The notes under the pieces: generated by a model
Seen by the model: the letters and a program-made list of their open reading frames with translations, nothing else
Told to the model about the DNA's origin: nothing
Databases searched by the model: none
Part shown: positions 51,501 through 60,500 of the stretch, in pieces
How the letters are laid out: each line of letters begins with the position of its first letter
Position numbering within the stretch: the first letter of the stretch is position 1
Translations under genes and position numbers: made by a program
From: Phallusia fumigata
Lineage: Eukaryota > Chordata > Ascidiacea > Phlebobranchia > Ascidiidae
DNA: 64,000 bases
Direction: 5' to 3'
NCBI GenBank assembly: GCA_008931825.1
Contig: QXVZ01023090.1
Coordinates: 1 to 64,000 of the forward strand

Positions 51501-54500
51501 GTGATTTTTCAGCCACTACGTGCAGGTGTGTTATGTTAAGTGCGAGCATTAATGCAGTGAAGCGGTATCTACGTTAGGTAACGTATTGGTAATATTTTTC
51601 GTTAATAGAAGATACATGAAGTTTTTTGTAAATAAGTAATACTAATGAATATTTTGACCTTTTCCAATTAATTTTTGTATTTTGGTATTACGTAATTTAT
51701 TCTGTGTAATCTTAGTCACATATGCATTACGTGCATACAAATATTATAAGTACGTTTTGTAACTGTATGAGGCTAACTTTATCTCAAATAGCTACTTACA
51801 AACAACGGGTTTCCCTAAGCCAGTGTATAATTCAGCTAAACAGCCAGTGACTCGTAGATAAGACAGAAGAAGCATTTGCTTTCCCAGGGAAGGCTCGTGG
51901 AAGAAATGTCGTGTTTGTTCACAGCGTGTAAGTGCTAGTTAATTAGATTCGAAGCAGAGGACGTAATTGTTGTAATCAGAACCGCTGTGCGAATTGCACC
52001 TCCCTGGAGCTGCAGGCGGGTTTCTATTGTTTTGACTCCCCCAGTATCAAGCATTGTTTCAACTTGCCTATTTTCTCGAAAAAGGGAACATCATCAGGCT
52101 TCCTTTTTTTCAAACTGTGCATACGCTGGACCTAGAAAAACGCTGCCACCGTCAAGAAGCCTTGGACTACTTCACTCAGGACACGAAGCAATCTCAATGG
52201 ACGCAATGCTCAAACTTGTACTGTACATCCTATTGCTTGGGTGCATCACCCAGTTAGCTTTAGCAGAAACGCGATGGTGCCACACCACTTTATACGACCC
52301 TTCAATTTCCCCTGATGGCTGGGTTCAGTATGATGACCAGCAGATGACATGCGTGAAATGCTCCAACCAATCTATTGGACTTCTGAGCAACAGCAAGATT
52401 GACAAGTATGAGTGCTGTGAAGGAAAGGCTGCGTTGAAGGGGACTTGCCAAGGCCTGGGAATCGGAACGTTTTGTGCCGCCGGGGTTCAGGTAATTCCCG
52501 AGGGTATTAAAACTAAATTTGTACCATTTATTTTTATACTTGTGCTTATAACTAGCATTCTTTAGTTTTACGTAATGTAGTTGTTAAGTTTAGAGTTCGA
52601 AAAACTGTAGTCGAGACTACCCTAAGTCCGGCGAATTTAGTCTACCCCTTGCTGGGTAATTTACATTAAAAATCCACATAAATAAAAATCACCCGAATGT
52701 TTGATGTGTAGGTAGGGCATATCATGGCTGTGGCAAAAATTGCAATCATGGATAGAGCAATTGAAGTTAGCTTTCTTGTTATTAGTGATCTTTTGCATAG
52801 TGAACTTTGTTATTGCGAATTACCATAGTGGCATTTATAGTGCTTTTAACTGTTCACGCAAATGAACCAAATGCTATTCAAATGTTATCGAAAATATCTC
52901 GTGGCGCGTTTGTAAAAGGTACCACCAAAGGACAAAACACGCACCTTACGGAACGTAAGAAACGTGCTTAACTTCACACATATTAAAACCGGGTATTTGC
53001 AAACTTCGTATAAGCGATGCGTTTTGTTTTGTGTTCTCAAATTTGAATGCACAAGCCACGCTGTAAAACGTATTTTAAAGGTACAAAAGTGTACGGACTG
53101 TGCAGCAAAGTGAAAATAATAGGTGTTGTAAATAAGTGCCGTCGCGTGTACAACAGATTATGGCGAGTGCGGATTGTGATAATGCGCAATCAGTCACAAC
53201 TTTATCTCGCACGACATGTCATTTTCCCATTAAATGGAAAACCGCATAAAGTGCTGTTTGAAACAGGCGCCACATTTTTACTAGTCCGCTAAGTTTCGCT
53301 AAATTTGAGGGTGACTATTCATGCATTTGTAAATCTAACCAAGTAAAGCTATTATAAAACTTTTTTTGCTGGCACACAGACCACCAAAAAAACATAGGTC
53401 TCATAAAATTGACGTTTAAAATACTTTTTTAAATTTATCCATTGAAAATCAGCCTTTGCGAAATTGTATTTCGACTTGTAGTCTTAGGATTGTCGCCTGA
53501 TGGATAATATATTTTTAAATCTCCACGTTACCTTTGTTTACAATCATACGTTGTCTTCATATACGGCCATTTACCAATGCATCATATCGCGACCGGCTAT
53601 TAACGTCCATTACCCGTGTGTTGTTTTCTACAGTGCGACGGAAACAAACAATGCCCGGATGGTCAAGACGAAATTGGATGCAACGAGTGCAACCAAACAA
53701 CGTCGTTCACTTGCACACAGCACGCCGACTCTAAGCCTTGCATCTCATCTAACCAGGTACGGACTGTTTATTTTCGAAATCAGTGTTTCTCAACCCCGAG
53801 TTCAAGGGCTTAAGAGTCGAGTCCGTGATTAGCTCGCTTCAGACAAAAATGTTTTTAAACTAAACACCAAAATTCGTGTAACTTTCTAATCCTTATTTCC
53901 GCTTATCTTTCTGCAGTGAAGAATTGTTTGTTATCTTGCTGTTAGATATTTTTAATTTTTATTGAGTCCACTAGTGGTTATGCCCAGGTCGAGAACCACT
54001 GATTTTAATTGTAGAAAACAAAATTACTATTTAAAAATCCAATGGTTCCCGCCCAAAAATTTGGAATTTTTTAAGTGCGCATGTGCCAAAGTGCTCAAAA
54101 ACCAATGCTGTCAGTTACACAACAATCTTTCATCCTGTTATTTGCAATAACATAATGCGCAGAAAACCGTAATCGATAAACAGCATCAATAACACCGCGA
54201 TTAACAGATTGCCCTGGTCGCTTAAGTGAATCTAAACCATTTGCCCTCAATCGATTCAGTACTGTATTTGGGTTAATATGCATTAAGCATTACGGCATAC
54301 TCAACAGTTGCAATTAAATTTCAAGGTTGAGATCTCTGGTTATTATTTATTCATCCCGACATCCGTAACAATTAACTTTCACTTCCTAAAGCGTAATTCA
54401 GGATGTTATGTTTTATGTATGATGCATGCGCTGCCGAAAAGTAACTAAAAGGTTAAAAAGTGAAGGATTTTTTGGTTGACTGACTCGATTACTGTGTGAT

Positions 54501-57500
54501 GTCCCAAAATGGCAAAAGCGATTAAAAGATTGGCTGTGACTTCTATGTTTTACTGTTGCTTTTGGTGTCGTCGAAATTGGGTCAAAGTTCATGGAAACCG
54601 CACCAGCTGGTCTGAATCAAGAATACTCCTTGTTGGGGCAAACCACAACAAAACAAATACATTTACTTAGTCCTCTATTAGTGACCTAAATGTTCTGCGT
54701 ACAACATAAAGAAAACCAAAATTACGTGTTGACACCGAAATCTGCGTGGGCGAGATAATAATGTCTGTAATCTGTGGTTCGGGTATTGTGTAAAACAGTG
54801 TTTGTGCAAGAGCGGTGTACGGCCCACTTCAAATGCACTTTGTATGGTCCAAGAATAGACTTTGGTTAACGCTTAAAACAGTTACTCGACATTGTCTGTG
54901 TTTATTTCGATTTCAAAAAATTATGTAAGTTCGGGGAAGACATTGAAATGGATTGCAAAAATACACGCCCTATTCAGAGTAGAACACAAAACGCCTATCC
55001 TTAACTTTGAATAACTGACCCTGTAGTTACAAGGCTCTAGAATTAAACAATTCGTCACATCTGTTTATGTAAGATCTGACTCACTGGCCTCTAGTCTGTG
55101 GTTTATGCGCAATCTTCTACACGCAGGTGTGCGACGGAACAAAGGACTGTGCTGAAGGACTTGATGAAACCGGCTGTCATTGGCACGGAGGCTGGTGCGA
55201 CGGTTTCTTATGCGGCAAACCACACGAGAGGTGCATCCCGAAATCTCAGGTAACGGTGTTTTTACTACACACTTTTAAAAAAAATTTGAAAAAAATAGTC
55301 CTTTTGAACATAATTTCCACATGTTGTGATAACTTTGTTAAAGCGTAAAAATAACTAAAATGCCGATATAAAATCGAAGATAGTTTTCAGGGGTGCATGA
55401 AACTGTGTTGAATGATGTCCGAAGACATATTCCTACACTTACAATGTAAAACAATGAATAGTCATATCCAGTGTTGTTTTAACAATAACCTGCGATCACT
55501 TAAACTCACGTAAAATGTCATCTGCCACTAAACTGTCCAAGAACCTTTTCAAACTTTCGTGTTTGAACTTTGAATAACTGTCAGGTTTTGACGAATTGGT
55601 TTTTGCTCGGACATGGAGAAAATGTCGCCCGTACGATCGCAGACTTTTGTTTTTGTTGTCGACGGTCGTAAATATGTTCCTTTGCGACGTTTGTTGCTCA
55701 TCTCACGTGCCACGCGCCCACGTCACATTATAAAGGGCGTCGACCACAACGTGTGTTGATTGGAATGCGTTTCCCCGGGAACAAGAGCTTTTTTTCCGAA
55801 AGTTTTTTCGCATTTAATAATGGCAAAATATGACCAGCGCTTTATTACACAAAACTGAATCGCACCATTTAAACATTTTAAATTTTCTTTGTGCACGGAC
55901 GCATATTTTACAAAATTTGCCAGAAACTGTTGTTTAATATTACGCGTTACTCTAAGATGTATTTTTTTAAGAAGTATGGTAGTATCTCTTTGGCAACTAA
56001 AAACGTGTAATGTCAGTTATAATGCGGCTCCTTCCATTAAGCTACTTGGAATTCCAGGTGCAATGAAGGGACACGTTAAAAACGTCCATTAACGACCGAC
56101 GTGCGTTGGTCTAAGCCCAATATCCGGAGGGTGTCCTCTTAAGCTCAGTGCAAGCCAAAATTTTAGCTGCATTTCTGTGTATAATGTCTTAAACTGACAA
56201 AAATTATTGTCATTAGTCCAAAAATCTGGTGGTTAAACTTTGTGTAAAGTCTTAATGTGAAAGACGGTGCTGGACCAAACATAACTTATCACGACTGTCA
56301 AGGGTCAGGGAAATTTTGCTTGTTGATCAGCAATTGAGTTTACTGACAAATAACATAGGGTTCGCATTTCTTTTGGTGACTTTACATGCATAACTTGGGT
56401 TTGACAAAAATAAGTCGGGACAAACCAAGTATCTCAACACAAACGACCTACAAATGTGCAATGAACATTTCACTGTTTGCGTGACAGCCCATTGAACAAG
56501 GTGCCATGGTTACGTTTTACGACTCAAGCGGCCCGAATCCCCGTTTATGGTTCCTTAATTGTCTTCGCCCGACTGACCTACATACTCGTCCCAAATTTGA
56601 CCTTGTATCATTCTGTTTTTGCGGTCAGCTTTTATTGAAACTGTAAACAACGACAAATGACCTTGATGCGACGACCCAGATGTCAATTGAGGCAATAAAT
56701 TGAAGTACGCCGACTTTGTAATGCCTTAACGAGGCAAGGATTTATTGGGATGGCCTGGAAACAATAAATTAAACTGCTTTGAGCACATTAAATCGACCAC
56801 ATGGGAAGTTGAAACTGTACTAAACTGTTAGTTACTGCGTATAAACCGCCATTTTTGTCGCATCGTTTGGCTCACTGGTTTCGTTTTTTCACTTCTTGCG
56901 TACTAGTCTTTCCAGCTTTTAATATTCGGATGTTAGTTTTGTTAATTTCAAAAGTCGTTGACGCTTTGATGACTAAAACAGCTAAAAAATTAACAAACAC
57001 CATCCCAATATCACAAAGAGTGAAACTTTGATATTTTAACCCAGGTATGTGACGGGACCAAGCAATGCGTCGACGGGTCAGACGAATACAATTGCCGGTA
57101 CTGCTTTATGCAATTCCGTTGCTCAGTCTACCAGAGGGCCGACGAGTTGGCGCGAATTCAGCGGGAAACCGCGAACACAACTACCGCGCAATGCATCGGA
57201 TCTTTCCGGGTGTGCGACGGAATCAAAGACTGCAACAATTCGATCGACGAAGCCGGGTGTTACCGATGGCAAGAGTGGTCACCTTGGAGTGCGTGCTATA
57301 AACCATTCGTCTGTACAAGAACAAGGTAAAAGATTTAAGTATCCACAGTTTTAAAATAGTCCCGATGAAAAATACAAGCCAGTACTTGTGTGTAAAACCT
57401 GTTCTACGTGTCAACAAACGTTCTTGCCATCATCAGAAAATGGCAATGTATCACACACAAGCACTGGTTTGTATTTTTCTATTAACGGCAAAATGTGATA

Positions 57501-60500
57501 ACTGGCATGTTTTCAAAATATATTTTTAAAAAAACAGGACTTTGCTCGCCTAAATCGGTTTACCATCAAACGTGACGGTTGTTTTAAAAATCCGGATAAA
57601 ACCCTAATGCGATTTTAAAATGGTATTTTGAGTTTTGAAACAAATTCTATTAAGCTTTCGCGAATCGTTACCAAAACAATTATGATACGGTTGAATGCTT
57701 GATGGTCGTTAGGAAACCTGTTAGGAATAGGTTTTACATGGTAGCAGTGACACAATTACATACACAGACAATACGAAAATACAGACTGGTGTAGAAAGCT
57801 TTCGGAAACCCAATTAGGCTTTGTCTTTACATTGGTTTTGGTAAAGTTGATCACTGTTGGGTCAGGCATATTAATAATGGCTCTACGCCCCAGGAGGTCA
57901 ATTCTATTTCATTGTTTTAATTGTACTCAATTCGCAAAGATTATAATTTTTTTCGAGTCCCTTGCTTGTTATGTGTCATCTTTAGCGGGAATGCATATTG
58001 CTTTTACCCTTCTTTTTCTGTTTTTGTTTCTGCCCAAAAACGTGAAATTGTAATTTAACTTAATGTGCCCAATCTATTAATCACAGAACGCGCAGTTGCG
58101 TGAACAAGTTTGGATCCGAAGTTTTTCCTTCAAGTTGTTACAACGTCGAAGACTACCACGACCCGAATGGCGGAACCGGAACAGAAACCGATTCCCAAAT
58201 CTGCCCCGTGTGTATTTCTACACCCGCCGTTATATCCTCTCCTACAACCTCCCCAACAGCTACGAAAACAACTGTTCCAATTACTACCACCACCTCCCTG
58301 CCAACTACAAGTTCTAGTATCTCAATTCTTCCTACCACTCTCTCCCAAACTTCGAGTACAGCTCTTCCGACTTCTGTAGCAACCTCCCTCTCCGCATCCA
58401 GTGCAGCTATTCCCATATCAACAACAACCGCCCTACCGGCCACCACTACCATTATTAAAACAAGCAGCTCGACTTCCTTCCAGGCATCTTCAACTGCAAG
58501 CGTTACGAATAGTTTACCAACATCCCTGTCAAATGCGTCCACAGCTGTTCCAGCGAGTTCTACAACCTCCACCGCTGTTCCAACCAGCGGACTCACCTCC
58601 CTTCTGACTTCAGCCCTGTCTTCTGCAAGTAAACCGACATCAACGGGTGCACCATCAACGACAGAGGTGGCCTCCACCACCGTTACGTCATCAACTTTGA
58701 CGTCATCGACAGCGTCTACAACGCATTTCACTTTAAGGGACGCCACGTCTAAAACTGGAGCGGTTTATGAAACTACAGCCCATGCGATGACTGATTCGAC
58801 TGTTGATTTTACAAGTTCAGGTAAATATGGATGGCACCCCAGATTTTTTAGGTTTCTTCTGTTTGAAAAATTTATCTCAAGCTAAACTAGGCCTGTTGAT
58901 TTTCAAAATTTCAATTTTTGAAGAACCGAAATTTAAGAATATCCCATGAATAAGAAGTATTTTGCTCATTAACCAAATAAATGTGTTTCATGGGTTATTT
59001 GCAAAATAGGTTAGACTGCCCCTAACCTCAGTAAGCCCAGGCTTGAAACACTTTTCCCACATACATCTCACGAAGCAAAAATAAACGAAAAATATTTGAT
59101 ACAGGTGATGGAAAAAACAACTTACCAACTTCGCCCTTTCCCGAAACCCAGTCATCCGCAACGACGGCAAACAACGTCACGAGCAACGTCACAGGCTCTA
59201 CTACGTCACCGCGCCGTCCGCTTTTGTCCGTCATCAGTCTGTCGCTAGTTATATCGATCGCAGTGGTGGCAGCTCTCATTTTAATGGCGGTTATTTGCTC
59301 TCTCGTCTTCTGCTGTTCGGAGCAAAGGCGAAAAAGAGGTAAGTTCCCCTTGTAAAACCAAACTTAACAAAAGGGTTCCATGTTCAATGCATCTCAACCC
59401 AATGGGCGGGATGGATTACGCTCTTTAGAGACCCCAAGCACTTAAGACCTTGGTCCCCCTTACAGTGGTAGCCTTTTCTTAACAAATAAGAGTTATTGAC
59501 GATAAGCCAAATTATCGTTGTATTGTTGCAATATTTGCATTCATAGCAGACGATTCAGCATCAACTGGTTTCTTTTGTTCCCACCTTGCTTTAATGTCCA
59601 ACATACAACAACTCAATAAAAATTAAATAAAAACTGATACAACAAAACTACAGTGAGGCAGGTTATTCGACTGTGGACTCGCGTAACGCATTTAGGCGGG
59701 TTACGCCCACCGAGGATAAAACTGAAACAAACAAAATGCAATGTAAACGTAATTGCTTGGTGGTTACCCAAAAAAACAACGCACACAAAAATTCGAATCA
59801 AATGAAACAGACAAATGCCAGTGTGTGGACAAAATCTCTATAAAACTGTTTCTGTTCTGTAGGCAAGTGGGTTCCTCGCAGACGATACAAGGACCAGCGT
59901 GAGTTTAACGTGCCGCAAATGTACCACGATGTATCGCTGGACGATGTGCGACAGGGTGCGGTCGCACCAGATGCCAAACAGGTAAAAAAATCTTACACAG
60001 CTTTTTTTGAAGGAATAATATGTATAAATCTCCAAAGTCGCAACAAGCAAGCGATATAGTTGACTGCACGATGTCTTTTAAAAACACCGCTTTGGGCTTT
60101 CTCAGCTGTGCATTTAAATCGTTAAACAGTGGTAAAATCTGCAAGTAATCGGTAAACTTATTATCGCAATAACGGGTTGCACGTTTTATAACAAACCTTT
60201 GAATGCAAAATCCATGGTCATAGTAAATCATGCAAGCGTTCTGCGGCGAGACAACTTCCCACTTTACGACTGAAATCGCACATAATATGTTTAAACTGAA
60301 TTCCTATAAACGTTTTGTTTCGTAACTTGTGAGTGTGTTGTGGTAACGCACTAATTTGTACGATGTTTTTATTCCTGTCATTGTTTCAAACAAATACAAA
60401 TTCGTACTTGACCTTTCGCAGGAGTCGGTACCTAAGCCTTCAACGCTTCGCTCCTTCGCCGCCGTTCAATCAGCGGTCGATAGCGGCATCGACGAGAGTC

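Larger units (their letters stand above)
43827..52196. other. CMSS1 intron 6 upstream of the nested receptor gene
   Basis: About 8.4 kb with no recognised gene. It holds two copies of a 250-bp direct repeat, a short triplicated motif, a 17-bp-arm hairpin (45101-45142), a CRE-containing GC-rich patch (46021-46065) and a 31-bp tandem duplication (49507-49566). Promoter sequences of the LDLa-TSP1 gene should lie near its end. Confidence 0.5.

Noticed and set aside
57420-57450. Second hammerhead-like CTGATGA on the minus strand
   Set aside because: No GAAA segment and no helix II or III pairing follow it.
58153-58746. 197-codon minus-strand frame rich in valine
   Set aside because: Antisense shadow of the threonine/serine codons of the mucin stalk.
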